A stretch of 64,000 nt of DNA from Stutzerimonas kunmingensis. GTDB taxonomy: Bacteria > Pseudomonadota > Gammaproteobacteria > Pseudomonadales > Pseudomonadaceae. The stretch is taken from the NCBI RefSeq assembly GCF_900114065.1, contig NZ_FORS01000004.1:310001-374000 (forward strand), written 5' to 3'. Below are positions 43,856 to 53,236 of this stretch, in pieces. Both the position numbers and the translations under genes were made by a program. Every line of letters begins with the position of its first letter. Position 1 is the stretch's first letter. Under the pieces are notes generated by a model. It did not search any database. It was not told the DNA's origin and was given only the letters and a program-made list of their open reading frames with translations.

Positions 43856-44962
43856 ATGCTGTTATCCCTGCAACCCCGCGGCGAGGCCTCACGGGCCATG
43901 CTCTGGTTCTCGCCATTGCTGGCGGCACTGCTGACGCTGCTGAGCGGCGCGCTGCTGTTCGCCCTGCTCGGCCATCCGCCGCTGGAAACCCTCAAGGTGC
44001 TGCTGATCGACCCGCTCGGCGATCTCTACGGCGTCTCCGAACTGCTGGTCAAGGCGCTGCCGATCCTGCTTTGTGCGCTGGGCCTGGCGGTGGTCTACAA
44101 CGCACGCATCTGGAACATCGGCGCCGAAGGCCAGCTGCTCATCGGCGCACTGGCCGGCAGCGCGCTGGCAGTCAACATCATCGACTGGGACTCGCGCTGG
44201 GCACTGGTGCTGACACTGCTGCTCGGCACGCTCGGCGGCGCCGCCTGGGCCGGGCTCTGCGCCTGGCTGAAGACGGCGTTCAACGCCAACGAAATCCTCA
44301 CCAGCATCATGCTCAACTACATTGCGCTGAACCTGCTGCTGTTCGCCGTGCACGGCCCGCTGAAGGACCCGGAAGGCTTCAACTTCCCCGAGTCGGCGAT
44401 GTTCGGCGACGCCACCCGGCTGCCCGAGCTGATCGAAGGGCTGCGCGTGCATGGCGGTTTCTACTTCGCCCTGCTGGCACTGGTGGTGGTCTGGGTGCTG
44501 CTGCAGAAGAGCTTTCTCGGCTTCCAGATCAAGGTGCTCGGCCTGGACAAGCGCGCCGCCGGCTTCGTCGGTTTCCGCGACAAGAAGCTGGTGTGGATCG
44601 CCCTGCTGATCAGCGGCGGCCTGGCCGGGCTGGCCGGCGTCGCCGAAGTCACCGGGCCAATCGGCCAGCTGGTGCCGCAGGTGTCGCCGGGCTATGGCTA
44701 CGCGGCGATCACCGTGGCCTTCCTCGGCCGCCTCAACCCCATCGGCATCGTCTTCGCCAGCCTGCTGATGGCGCTGCTTTACCTCGGCGGCGAGAACGCA
44801 CAGATGGCGGCCAACCTGCCGCAGTCCATCACCCAGCTGTTCCAGGGCATGGTGCTGTTCTTCCTGCTCGCCTGCGACGTGCTGATCCTCTACCGCCCGC
44901 GCCTGAAACTGTGGGCACGCAAGCCCCAGCTCGTCAGCGCCAAAGAGGAGCCGGCCACATGA
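43856..44962 (+). CDS. Nucleoside-type ABC transporter permease (NupB/YufP-like)
   Basis: The 368-residue membrane protein has about eight to ten hydrophobic segments with ARIWNIGAEGQLLIGALAG and NANEILTSIMLNYIALNL, typical of the BPD-type permeases of BMP nucleoside importers. It lies 12 bases after the ATPase gene and is followed 65 bases later by the second permease, so it belongs to the same operon. It forms one half of the inner-membrane pore. Confidence 0.9.
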   Translation: MLLSLQPRGEASRAMLWFSPLLAALLTLLSGALLFALLGHPPLETLKVLLIDPLGDLYGVSELLVKALPILLCALGLAVVYNARIWNIGAEGQLLIGALAGSALAVNIIDWDSRWALVLTLLLGTLGGAAWAGLCAWLKTAFNANEILTSIMLNYIALNLLLFAVHGPLKDPEGFNFPESAMFGDATRLPELIEGLRVHGGFYFALLALVVVWVLLQKSFLGFQIKVLGLDKRAAGFVGFRDKKLVWIALLISGGLAGLAGVAEVTGPIGQLVPQVSPGYGYAAITVAFLGRLNPIGIVFASLLMALLYLGGENAQMAANLPQSITQLFQGMVLFFLLACDVLILYRPRLKLWARKPQLVSAKEEPAT

Positions 44963-45027
44963 TCGTCCGCGCTGTGCTACTTCCCTTTTCACCCGCTGCC
45001 TGCCGCTTGAAGTTCGAGGCCTGACCG

Positions 45028-45954
45028 ATGGACATGGATCTGCTGACCAATATCTTCTACGCCATGATCCGCACCGGCACGCCGCTGCTGCTGGTCGCCC
45101 TCGGCGAGCTGGTGTGCGAGAAAACCGGCGTACTCAACCTCGGCCAGGAAGGCATGATGCTGTTCGGCGCGGTGATCGGCTTTATCGTCGCCTTCGCCAG
45201 CGGCAACCTCTGGCTCGGCGTGCTGTTCGCCTGCCTGGCCGGTGTGCTGCTGTCGCTGCTGTTTGCCATGGTGGCGCTGGGCTTCAACGCCAACCAGGTC
45301 GCCACGGGTCTGGCGCTGACCATCTTCGGCGTCGGCCTGTCATCGTTCGTCGGTGCCAGCTGGGTCGGCAAGCCGCTGGCCGGCTTCGAGCCGATCGCCA
45401 TTCCGCTGCTCAGCGAGATCCCCGTGATCGGCCGCATGCTGTTCGCCCAGGATCTGCTGGTCTACCTGTCCTTCGCCCTGTTTGCGCTGGTGGCCTGGGT
45501 ACTGCTGAAAAGCCGTATCGGGCTGATCATCCAGGCCGTCGGCGAAAACCCCAACGCCGCCAGCGCCATGGGCCTGCCGGTGCTGCGCGTGCGCACCCTG
45601 GCGGTGATGTTCGGCGGCGCCATGGCCGGGCTTGCCGGCGGCTACATGTCGCTGGCGTACACGCCGATGTGGGCGGAAAACATGACCGCTGGCCGCGGCT
45701 GGATCGCACTGGCCCTGGTGGTGTTCGCCAGCTGGCGGGTGAGCCGCGTGCTACTCGGCGCCTACCTGTTCGGCCTGGCCAGCATCCTCCACCTGGTGGC
45801 GCAGGGTTTGGGCTTGGCGATCCCCGGCAACCTGCTGGCGATGCTGCCGTATGTGGCGACCATTCTGGTGCTGGTGCTGCTGTCGAGGGATGCGATCCGT
45901 ACACGGCTGTACGCGCCAGTGTCGCTGGGGCAGCCTTGGCAGCCGGGGCATTGA
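45028..45954 (+). CDS. Nucleoside-type ABC transporter permease (NupC/YufQ-like)
   Basis: The 308-residue membrane protein contains EKTGVLNLGQEGMMLFGAV and FNANQVATGLALTIFGVGL, the paired signature of the second permease in BMP-type nucleoside importers. Near its C-terminus MWAENMTAGRGWIALALVVF is also typical. It is the last gene of this operon. No BMP-family binding-protein gene follows; a hairpin-rich repeat element does. The transporter must use a binding protein encoded elsewhere or be incomplete. Confidence 0.9.
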   Translation: MDMDLLTNIFYAMIRTGTPLLLVALGELVCEKTGVLNLGQEGMMLFGAVIGFIVAFASGNLWLGVLFACLAGVLLSLLFAMVALGFNANQVATGLALTIFGVGLSSFVGASWVGKPLAGFEPIAIPLLSEIPVIGRMLFAQDLLVYLSFALFALVAWVLLKSRIGLIIQAVGENPNAASAMGLPVLRVRTLAVMFGGAMAGLAGGYMSLAYTPMWAENMTAGRGWIALALVVFASWRVSRVLLGAYLFGLASILHLVAQGLGLAIPGNLLAMLPYVATILVLVLLSRDAIRTRLYAPVSLGQPWQPGH

Positions 45955-46574
45955 TTTGTCGGGCCGGTTGACTACGCGGAACCAGGCCGGTTGGCGGGTT
46001 GCTTGAGAGCTTGGTTTCGCCCTGCTGGGCGAGTTCCTTTTGGCAGTCGCCCCAAAAGGAACCAAAAAGTCTTGCCCCAGCCATCCGGGTCTCGCTACGC
46101 GAGACTTCCCTCATGCCATCACTGCTCCGAGGGTCGCCGCGCAAGGGGCTTTTGGTATCGCCTGATGGTTTGTGCAAAAAAATAAAACCAAAACAAACCG
46201 CGAGATCTTCCAGGCAACTCGGTCTACGTTCCCGTCAGGAGGCCGAGTGGAGGCGTTGCGCAGGGAGACGCGAGGCAGGACGCCGAGCGAGGAACGAAGG
46301 GGCAGGGACGCCCCTTCGTGACGGCCCCCGGAGCAACGCCGGAAGGAGGGAACCCCGGCGCAGCCGGGGCCGGATGTCGGGCGCGCTTTCTCTTTGGTTA
46401 CTTTCTCTTTCGCGCGAGCAAAGAGAAAGTGACTCGGCCGAGGGGCCGAAACCAAAAGTGTCAGCACACTCGGTAATTGTCCTGAATCGAACCGTCAAAG
46501 CGCCCGTATCCGCTGTGAACCACTGGCAGCCACGCTCGACATGCCAGCAACGACACCCAGCGCTCAGCCGCTTC
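45955..46574. repeat. Hairpin-rich intergenic element, probably a dispersed pseudomonad repeat
   Basis: No protein gene is supported in these 620 bases. At least five perfect inverted repeats occur in a row: GTTCCTTTTGG / CCAAAAGGAAC (46033-46062), GTCTCGC / GCGAGAC (46089-46105), ACGAAGGGGC / GCCCCTTCGT (46294-46319), CCCCGGC / GCCGGGG (46353-46369), and ACTTTCTCTTT / AAAGAGAAAGT (46400-46430, extendable to 46397-46433 with one G-U pair). Sequences of this style, with the TTTGGTTACTTTCTCTTT block, are found between genes in many Pseudomonas genomes; this is recalled, not searched. Long open frames crossing it look spurious. Confidence 0.65.
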
Positions 46575-47300
46575 TCAATCCAAGGTGTACTCAAACGTAC
46601 TCACCACCCGCAGCCGTTTCCCCACGGTCCGCCCGCTGTCCATATCGCTGCCATCGTCATCGATCACCCGAATCACCCCCTGGTTGGCGTTCTTCAACCG
46701 CCCCAGCGTGGCGCCAGCATCATCGGCAAAACGAGTCGCCTGCTCACGGGCATTGCTGGTGGCCGCTTCCAACAGTTGAGGCTTCAGTTCGTTGAAGCCA
46801 CGCAGCTGGTAGCGCGGCCCGGCGAAGCCGTTCACCTCGGTATCCAGCTGAACACCGGCCAAGATCAGCGGATCGATGGCATTGGCCGCCTTGCCCACCG
46901 CATCGACGCGCTCGGACTTGACCAGCACCTGACCCTGGCCATTGAAGCGCAGCGCCACATCACGCGAGGCCCATTCACGCGCCAACAGATCCTGGACCTG
47001 CAAGGGCCGCACCTCGAGCTCCTCGTCGGTGAAGCCCTGCTCGCGTAGGAAATCCAGCACCAGCTGGCGATCCTCGCTCAGCCCCTTCTGCACCTCGGCG
47101 AACTGATCGCCACCACGACGAAAGCCCAGCGTCCACACCGCGAAGTCGCTCTTCACGTCCATCTCCGCCAGGCCCTTGACCGTCACCGTGCGGTCAGCCA
47201 TGCGAAAACGCTCCACACCCTGCCCCACCGACCAACCGGCGAAAGCCACCGCCGCGGCGATCAACGCCGCCGGCAGAAATCCGATTCGTGCTGTAGCCAC
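46575..47300 (-). CDS. SIMPL-domain (DUF541) protein
   Basis: The 241-residue protein has an N-terminal membrane or signal segment (FLPAALIAAAVAFAGWSVG). A SIMPL domain follows with RTVTVKGLAEMDVKSDFAVW, a central region GPRYQLRGFNELKPQLLEAAT and SNAREQATRFADDAGATLGRL. Family members form periplasmic or membrane-linked oligomers of uncertain role, some linked to oxidative stress. It probably faces the periplasm. It runs convergent to the repeat element and is divergent from nothing closely; the DUF1992 gene lies 72 bases upstream on the same strand. Confidence 0.88.
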   Translation of the reverse strand: MATARIGFLPAALIAAAVAFAGWSVGQGVERFRMADRTVTVKGLAEMDVKSDFAVWTLGFRRGGDQFAEVQKGLSEDRQLVLDFLREQGFTDEELEVRPLQVQDLLAREWASRDVALRFNGQGQVLVKSERVDAVGKAANAIDPLILAGVQLDTEVNGFAGPRYQLRGFNELKPQLLEAATSNAREQATRFADDAGATLGRLKNANQGVIRVIDDDGSDMDSGRTVGKRLRVVSTFEYTLD

Positions 47301-47372
47301 GTGCTTCTCCCCTTAGGAATTGACCGAATGCGCATGCTACTCCAGCGCCGGGCGAACACCAGTCACCAGCGC

Positions 47373-47696
47373 TCAACCGCGACCCAGGCGCTGCAACGCA
47401 TCCAGCCGGAAGGCGATGTGCTGCTCCAGCTCACTCAGCTCGCGCTCCAGCCGCGCGCGCTGCTGCGTATCGGCACAGGCCTCCAGCCGTTCGCGCAACG
47501 CGGCACGCTGCGCCAGCAGATCCACTTCCCGTGGCGGCACCCCGGCGCTCTTCAGCACCGAGAACGGCAAGCGCAGGCCCGGCGGCGTCTGCAGCCAGCC
47601 TTCGTCCACCACCAGCGGTTCGCCTTTTCCCTGCACACCGCGTTGCCAGCTGGCGATATCGCGGGCGATGCGTTGTTCGATGTCCTGATCGCTCAT
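47373..47696 (-). CDS. DUF1992 (DnaJC28-like domain) protein
   Basis: The 107-residue protein matches the DUF1992 pattern with GKGEPLVVDEGWLQTPPGLR and LPFSVLKSAGVPPREVDL, followed by a coiled-coil tail. The domain occurs in the vertebrate DnaJ homologue DNAJC28 and in small bacterial proteins of unknown function. No J domain is present. It is probably cytoplasmic. It is divergent from the symporter gene at 47891. Confidence 0.85.
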   Translation of the reverse strand: MSDQDIEQRIARDIASWQRGVQGKGEPLVVDEGWLQTPPGLRLPFSVLKSAGVPPREVDLLAQRAALRERLEACADTQQRARLERELSELEQHIAFRLDALQRLGRG

Positions 47697-47890
47697 GACT
47701 CGCGCCCTCCTCTACCTGCCCGGTCATGAAAACCCAGCTGCGAGGCTTTGTCAGCGGCCAGCCGACGCCAGGTCATTGGCACGTCGGTTGCGTTGCGTCT
47801 GTATGATTGCGCCCCGCGCGATGCGAACTTTTGCCGCAGCGTTCATTCTTTTGCTTAGCGCCACCGCTACCGATCCGAGGAGCCACCCCT

Positions 47891-49120
47891 TTGCCCAGTC
47901 TCAACCTGCAGATTCTTGTCGCGGCCTGCCTGGGTGTCGCCATCGGCTGGCTGACCGGCACACTGCCGACCGACGCGCCCGTACGCGAGGGCGTGCTCTA
48001 TGCCAGCACCCTGGCCGGGAGCATCTTTATCGGCCTGCTGAAGATGGTGCTGATCCCGCTGATCTTCACCTCCATCGTGGTCGGCGTGGCCAACCTGCAG
48101 GCGCACCATCAGGTGCATCGGGTGTGGGGCGGCGCACTGGTCTACTTCACCCTCACCACCAGTGCGGCGATGCTGGTGGCGCTGGTCGCGGCGAACATCT
48201 TCAAGCCGGGCGCGGGGCTGTCGCTGGATCTGTTCGCCGAGGCGATGAACGACTTCGAGGCGCGTCAGCTGACGTTGCCGGAGTTCTTCCTGCACTTCTT
48301 CGCCAACCTGTTCCAGAACCCCATCGCCGCGCTGGCCAACGGCAGCATCCTAGCCGTCGTGGTGTTCGCCATGTTCATCGGCATCGCCCTGGTGGCCGGC
48401 GGCGACCGCTACCGCAATATCCTCGTGGTGCTGCAGGAATTCCTCGAGCTGATGATGCGCATCATCAGCTGGATCATGCGCCTGGCGCCGCTGGGCATCC
48501 TCGCGCTACTGATCAAGCTGGTGGCCGAGCAGGATGTGGCGCTGCTCAGCGCCGTCGGCGGCTTTATCGTGCTGGTGTTCGCCACCACGCTGTTTCACGG
48601 CATAGTGGTGTTGCCGGGCATTCTCTTTCTCACAACCGGCAAATCGCCGCTGTGGTTTTTCCGCGGCACCCGCGAAGCGCTGATCACCGCGTTCGCCACC
48701 AGCTCCAGCGCGGCGACATTGCCGATATCCCTACGTTGCGCCGAGGACAACCTCAAGGTGCGCCCGGGCATCGCCGGCTTCGTGCTGCCGCTGGGCGCAA
48801 CGATGAACATGGACGGCACCGCACTCTACGAAGCGGCAGCAGCGCTGTTCGTCGCCAACCTGATGGGTATCGAGCTGAGCCTGGCGCAGCAGGCCGTGGT
48901 GTTCTTCACGGCGATGATCGCGTCCACCGGCGCGCCGGGGATTCCCAGCGCCGGCATGGTGACCATGGTGATGGTGTTGCAGGCGGTCGGCCTGCCGGCC
49001 GAGGCGGTGGCGATCCTGCTGCCGATCGACCGCTTGCTGGACACGGTGCGCACGGCGGTCAACGTCGAGGGCGACATCATCGGCAGTGTGGTGGTGCAGC
49101 GTTTCGCCGATCGCGCCTAG
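47891..49120 (+). CDS. Dicarboxylate/amino acid:cation symporter (DAACS family)
   Basis: The 409-residue protein has the DAACS/GltP fold, with LLKMVLIPLIFTSIVVGV near TM2, the HP1 serine-rich motif TSSSAATLP, the TM7 NMDGT motif in GATMNMDGTALYEAAAA, and RTAVNVEGDIIGSVVV near the end. It imports glutamate, aspartate or C4-dicarboxylates with Na+ or H+. A TTG at 47891 is chosen because GAGGAG lies about 9 bases upstream and the frame before it lacks family sequence. It converges with the DUF3079 gene. Confidence 0.92.
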   Translation: MPSLNLQILVAACLGVAIGWLTGTLPTDAPVREGVLYASTLAGSIFIGLLKMVLIPLIFTSIVVGVANLQAHHQVHRVWGGALVYFTLTTSAAMLVALVAANIFKPGAGLSLDLFAEAMNDFEARQLTLPEFFLHFFANLFQNPIAALANGSILAVVVFAMFIGIALVAGGDRYRNILVVLQEFLELMMRIISWIMRLAPLGILALLIKLVAEQDVALLSAVGGFIVLVFATTLFHGIVVLPGILFLTTGKSPLWFFRGTREALITAFATSSSAATLPISLRCAEDNLKVRPGIAGFVLPLGATMNMDGTALYEAAAALFVANLMGIELSLAQQAVVFFTAMIASTGAPGIPSAGMVTMVMVLQAVGLPAEAVAILLPIDRLLDTVRTAVNVEGDIIGSVVVQRFADRA

Positions 49121-49127
49121 CGCAGCA

Positions 49128-49340
49128 TCAGGTCGACGACTCCTTGCGGGTCTTGGCGATCAGCTCCGGGTCGATACCCCAGCATTCGTCCAGATACCAG
49201 TCCTCACCGAACATTTCCGCCGGATGCTGGGTGCGGCCCGCGCCGTTGCCACAGGCCATCGAAGTGGCCGGGCAATAGCGGTCGCAGCCCCAGCACACAC
49301 GTTCGGGGTGGGAAGGTTCGAGGGGAAATTTCTTGGCCAT
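49128..49340 (-). CDS. DUF3079 small cysteine-rich protein
   Basis: The 70-residue protein starts MAKKFPLEPSHPERVCWGCDRYCP and continues with CGNGAGRTQHPAE and DWYLDECW. The conserved CxxC and later cysteines suggest metal binding. Members are widespread in pseudomonads and have no known function. The ATG at 49340 aligns with family N-termini; an in-frame extension to 49376 has no support. Its end is 8 bases from the symporter stop. Confidence 0.85.
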   Translation of the reverse strand: MAKKFPLEPSHPERVCWGCDRYCPATSMACGNGAGRTQHPAEMFGEDWYLDECWGIDPELIAKTRKESST

Positions 49341-49528
49341 TGCGGGTGCCTTTTCTGGCGTTGTTGCAGTGACCACAGGCTAAGCCTCCTCGCCGTCGCC
49401 AGACTTGATCATGCTCAAGAACGACCGGTATCGGCGCACAACAACTGTATGCACATACAGATAAAGATTGCCTGAAGCGCCGTTTGTACCCATGCTTCGC
49501 GCCATCGACCCCTGCCGTCACAGCCTCC

Positions 49529-51469
49529 ATGCAACTCTATCTCTGCGAAAAACCTTCCCAGGCCCGGGACATTGCCAAGGTGCTCGGCGCCAACCGGCGT
49601 GGCGACGGTTGCCTGCAGGGCGCCGGGGTGACGGTGACCTGGTGCATCGGCCATCTGCTGGAAACCGCCCCGCCGGACGCCTACGACCCGCGCTACAAGC
49701 GCTGGGTGCTGGCCGACCTGCCGATCGTGCCGGAGCGCTGGAAGATGCTGGTCAAGCCGAAGACCGCCAGCCAGTTCAAGGCGGTCAAGCGCCTGCTCGG
49801 CGAATGCAGCGAACTGGTGATCGCCACCGACGCCGACCGCGAAGGCGAGATGATCGCCCGCGAGCTGGTCGAGCACTGCCGCTACCGCGGGCCGATCCGC
49901 CGGCTGTGGCTATCGGCGCTGGACGATGCCTCCATCCGCAAGGCGCTGGCCGCACTCAAGCCCGGCGCCGAGACTTTCAACCTCTACCATGCCGCCCTCG
50001 GCCGCTCGCGCGCCGACTGGCTGATCGGCATGAACATGAGCCGGCTGTTCACCCTGCTCGGCCGCCAGTCCGGCTACCAGGGCGTGCTGCCGGTCGGCCG
50101 CGTGCAGACGCCGACGCTGCGCCTGGTGGTGGACCGCGACCGCAGCATCGCCGACTTCATCCCAGTGCCGTTCTGGGCCATCGACGTGCAGCTGCTCGCC
50201 GATGGCACTGCGTTCACCGCGCAGTGGCAGGCGCCGGACGACCATTGCGATGACCAGGGCCGCTGCCTCGATCAGGCTCGTGCGCAGCAGGCTGCGTACG
50301 CCATGCGCAACGCCGCCAGCGCCCGTCTGCTGAAGCTCAAGACCGAGCGTCAGCGCGAGGCCGCGCCCTTGCCGTTCGATCTCGGCACGTTGCAGGAAGT
50401 CTGCTCGAAGAAGCTCGGCCTCGGTGCCCAGGAAACCCTCGACATCGCCCAGGCGCTGTACGAAACCCACAAGCTGATCACCTACCCACGCAGCGATTGC
50501 GGCTACCTGCCGCTGAGCCAGCACGGCGAGGCGCGGGCCATCGTCGCGGCGCTGACTCAGGCCGACCCGACGCTCGCCGCGCTGCAGCCGCATCTGGACC
50601 TGTCGCGCCGCTCACGGGCCTGGAACGATGCCAAGGTCAGCGCCCACCACGGCATCATCCCCACCGCAGCAGCGCGGGGTCTGGAACGTCTGTCCGGGCG
50701 ACCGCGTGCGGTGTACGAGTTGATCCGTGCGCGCTATCTGGCGCAGTTCCTGCCCAACCACGAATACGACCGTACCCAGGCCGATTTCGACTGCGCCGGC
50801 CAGGCGCTGCGCGCGGTGGGCAAGCGCATCGTCGAGCCGGGCTGGAAACGCGCCATGCCCGAAGCGCTGGCACCGACACGCGGGAGTCGCGAAGCGCCAG
50901 CACCGCAAAGCCTGCCGGCATTGCAGCAGGACCAGGATTACGCGGTGGGCGAGGTCAATCTCAAGGACCAGCAGACCCAGCCGCCGAAGCCCTTTACCGA
51001 AGGCGACCTGATCAAGGCGATGAAGAACGTCGCCAAGCTGGTGGATGACCCGCGGTTGAAACAGAAACTCAAGGACACCACCGGCATCGGCACCGAGGCG
51101 ACCCGCGCCGGCATCATCCAGGGGCTGCTCGACCGCGGTTATCTGGTTCGCCAGGGCAAGGCGCTGGCGGCGACACCAGCGGCGTTCAGCCTGATCGACG
51201 CCGTGCCACGGCCGATCGCCGACCCCGGCACTACGGCGATCTGGGAGCAAGCGCTGGACATGGTGCAGAGCGGCGAGATGCCGCTGGAGGAATTCGTCGC
51301 CAAACAGTCGGCGTGGATGAGCAAGCTGGTCGAACGCTGCGCCGGACTGCGCATGACCATCAGCGGCCCGCCAGTTGCCGCTGGCCGCGGGGGAAAACCG
51401 TGGAAGAAGAAACGCAGCGGCGCGCCACGCAAACCGGCTCGCCGACGCAAGCCGGCAACCGCAGACTGA
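49529..51469 (+). CDS. topB: DNA topoisomerase III
   Basis: The 646-residue enzyme begins MQLYLCEKPSQARDIAKVLG (TOPRIM glutamate and P-loop-like start). It continues with the TOPRIM acidic motif ATDADREGEMIARE, the LIGMNMSRLFTLL region, and catalytic Tyr319 in LITYPRSDCGYLP. A basic C-terminal tail (KKKRSGAPRKPARRRK) probably binds DNA. As a type IA topoisomerase it unlinks precatenanes and recombination intermediates. Length is normal for TopB. The ATG at 49529 fits the family N-terminus; upstream in-frame sequence does not. Confidence 0.95.
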   Translation: MQLYLCEKPSQARDIAKVLGANRRGDGCLQGAGVTVTWCIGHLLETAPPDAYDPRYKRWVLADLPIVPERWKMLVKPKTASQFKAVKRLLGECSELVIATDADREGEMIARELVEHCRYRGPIRRLWLSALDDASIRKALAALKPGAETFNLYHAALGRSRADWLIGMNMSRLFTLLGRQSGYQGVLPVGRVQTPTLRLVVDRDRSIADFIPVPFWAIDVQLLADGTAFTAQWQAPDDHCDDQGRCLDQARAQQAAYAMRNAASARLLKLKTERQREAAPLPFDLGTLQEVCSKKLGLGAQETLDIAQALYETHKLITYPRSDCGYLPLSQHGEARAIVAALTQADPTLAALQPHLDLSRRSRAWNDAKVSAHHGIIPTAAARGLERLSGRPRAVYELIRARYLAQFLPNHEYDRTQADFDCAGQALRAVGKRIVEPGWKRAMPEALAPTRGSREAPAPQSLPALQQDQDYAVGEVNLKDQQTQPPKPFTEGDLIKAMKNVAKLVDDPRLKQKLKDTTGIGTEATRAGIIQGLLDRGYLVRQGKALAATPAAFSLIDAVPRPIADPGTTAIWEQALDMVQSGEMPLEEFVAKQSAWMSKLVERCAGLRMTISGPPVAAGRGGKPWKKKRSGAPRKPARRRKPATAD

Positions 51470-51577
51470 GCCACAGCTCGGGGGTGGTTACGTTTCCAGA
51501 CTCGGTAGGCGCAGCGCGGGAGCGTTCTTGACCGCGAATCGCGCCTATCCCAGACCAGTCCGAAACAAGCAGCTGCC

Positions 51578-52054
51578 CTAGTGAATCTCCAGCAGCTCAT
51601 AGGCCTGTCGTTGGCCATTGACCCGCAGTACCACCTCATCGTCCACCTGACGCCCCAGCAGCCCGTGCCCCAACGGCGAACGCGGCGAGATCACCAGAAT
51701 CTCCCGGCCTTCATGCTGCAATTTCAGCCCCGCGGCATCCGGGCCGAGGAAGAACCAGCGTTCGACGCCATCGTGCTCCAGGCAAAGCAGCGCTCCGACC
51801 CGCACGTACTCGTGCGAGCCGATGGTCGGCTGCAGGTTGCGGTAGGCGGCCAGTGCTGTCTCGATCTCGTGCAGACGCCGTCTTTGCCCGTCAGCGAGGT
51901 AGGCCGCTTCCAGGCCACGGGTGTCGTACTTGTTCTCGGCCTTGCTCTCGGTATGGGTGGCGGCCTCGTGGGTCGCGGCCAGCACGGTCCTGGCGACCTC
52001 GCGATCGGCTTCGAGGGTGGCGATGATCTTCTGCTGAAGGGAGGTCTTGTTCAT
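51578..52054 (-). CDS. GreA/GreB-family transcription factor
   Basis: The 158-residue protein has a long helical N-terminal part (about residues 1-75, with AENKYDTRGLEAAYLADGQ as in GreA/GreB), and a C-terminal FKBP-like domain ending SPRSPLGHGLLGRQVDDEVVL. These match Gre-type secondary-channel factors of RNA polymerase. The acidic residues at the coiled-coil tip are less clear than in GreA, so it may be a Gre-like regulator without full cleavage activity. Its ATG overlaps the hydrolase stop by 4 bases, so the two genes are coupled. Confidence 0.82.
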   Translation of the reverse strand: MNKTSLQQKIIATLEADREVARTVLAATHEAATHTESKAENKYDTRGLEAAYLADGQRRRLHEIETALAAYRNLQPTIGSHEYVRVGALLCLEHDGVERWFFLGPDAAGLKLQHEGREILVISPRSPLGHGLLGRQVDDEVVLRVNGQRQAYELLEIH

Positions 52055-53007
52055 GGGCCAGGCTTATAGCCCGGCGGCGCGCCGAAGGGAATGGCTGCGT
52101 CGCTGTTCGGCGCTGCACCCGCCTCCATGACCGCATCGGCCAGCCAGGGATTGCGGCCCTCTGCGATCCACTCCAGAGTCTCGTGCCAGAAACCGTTGCG
52201 ATGCCGATCATGGAACAGACCGAAATGGCCGATGCGCTCGAAGCCCATCGCGCGGGGATTGAGCTGTACCAGCTGGCGCGGACTGTTGCGAAAGTAGCCT
52301 AGGCCCCGACGCATCGCAGCCGGCGTGGCGAACTCGTCGTCACTGGTACTGACCGCGAGGATCGGCGCACGAATCGCGGCGAAGCGGCTAAACAGCAGTT
52401 CGTGTTCGTCAGGCGGGTAGCTGTCTTCCAGGCGCGCGCCGCGCCGGGACCATTCCAGCGCGACGCCCGCCGGCAGATCTTCCAGCCAGCCGAAGCGCCG
52501 GCCGGGAAAATAGCCAGCCAGCCGGGTAACCGCGGGCATGAACAGGTGCCATTTGGCGTACATGCCCAAGCGCCGCTCGGCGGCGTAATCACGCCAATAG
52601 GCAAACTGCCCCGCTACGTTCAGGTATCGATCCACCTCGCTGGCAGCTTCGGCAAAGCCCGGCATAAAGCCACCGGCGCTATGCCCCACTGCAACCAGCA
52701 ACCCGTGCGGATCACGCTCACGCATATAGCGCACCGCGGCATCGAAGTCGTATTCACCCCAGTCGCGCCAACGCATCCGCATGTCGCGCAGGCGCTGCGG
52801 CCGCGAGCCGCCGATGCCGCGAAAGTCGTAGGTCAGTGCAGTGAAACCGTGCTCAGTGAGAAAGCTCGCGTAGCGTGCGTAATAGCGCGACAGCACCCCG
52901 GTGGCACAGCTGATGATCACCGCGCCGCGCTCGGCGCCTGCCGGCCGCCACAGCTGCGCGGCGAGGGTGAAACCATCGATGCAGTGCAGGGCAACGGACT
53001 CGGGCAT
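52051..53007 (-). CDS. Alpha/beta hydrolase family protein
   Basis: The 318-residue protein has the oxyanion region VIISCATGVLSRYYARYASF, FRGIGGSRP and the nucleophile elbow VGHSAGG. A late Asp lies in STSDDEFATP and His in HFGLFHD, completing a likely triad. This type is common in pseudomonads and its substrate is unknown. No signal peptide is seen with the ATG at 53007. It is the first gene of a pair with the Gre-like gene and is divergent from the SLC13-type carrier. Confidence 0.85.
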   Translation of the reverse strand: MPESVALHCIDGFTLAAQLWRPAGAERGAVIISCATGVLSRYYARYASFLTEHGFTALTYDFRGIGGSRPQRLRDMRMRWRDWGEYDFDAAVRYMRERDPHGLLVAVGHSAGGFMPGFAEAASEVDRYLNVAGQFAYWRDYAAERRLGMYAKWHLFMPAVTRLAGYFPGRRFGWLEDLPAGVALEWSRRGARLEDSYPPDEHELLFSRFAAIRAPILAVSTSDDEFATPAAMRRGLGYFRNSPRQLVQLNPRAMGFERIGHFGLFHDRHRNGFWHETLEWIAEGRNPWLADAVMEAGAAPNSDAAIPFGAPPGYKPGP

Positions 53008-53236
53008 GGCAAGGACCTTTCGAATTGTTGTGCCGCCACCTTGCCCCGCAGCGCACATTTTTGCCATAACCTGCCGGCACCTTTGCGCAGCGACCGCAGT
53101 CTGTTTATGACAGCCGCATTACCCCTGCAGCCAGGTGGCCTGCAGCGCAATACCTCATCCTGGTTTCCACTGGCATTACCGCCCCGAACCAAGGCGCCGA
53201 CGCGCTGCGGGTTCCTGGCGGCTTGGAGAAAAGTAC

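Noticed and set aside
45999-47048. A 349-codon plus-strand open frame across the hairpin-rich element and the SIMPL gene
   Set aside because: It has no family-like sequence, runs antisense through the SIMPL gene and through several perfect hairpins, and has no ribosome binding site.
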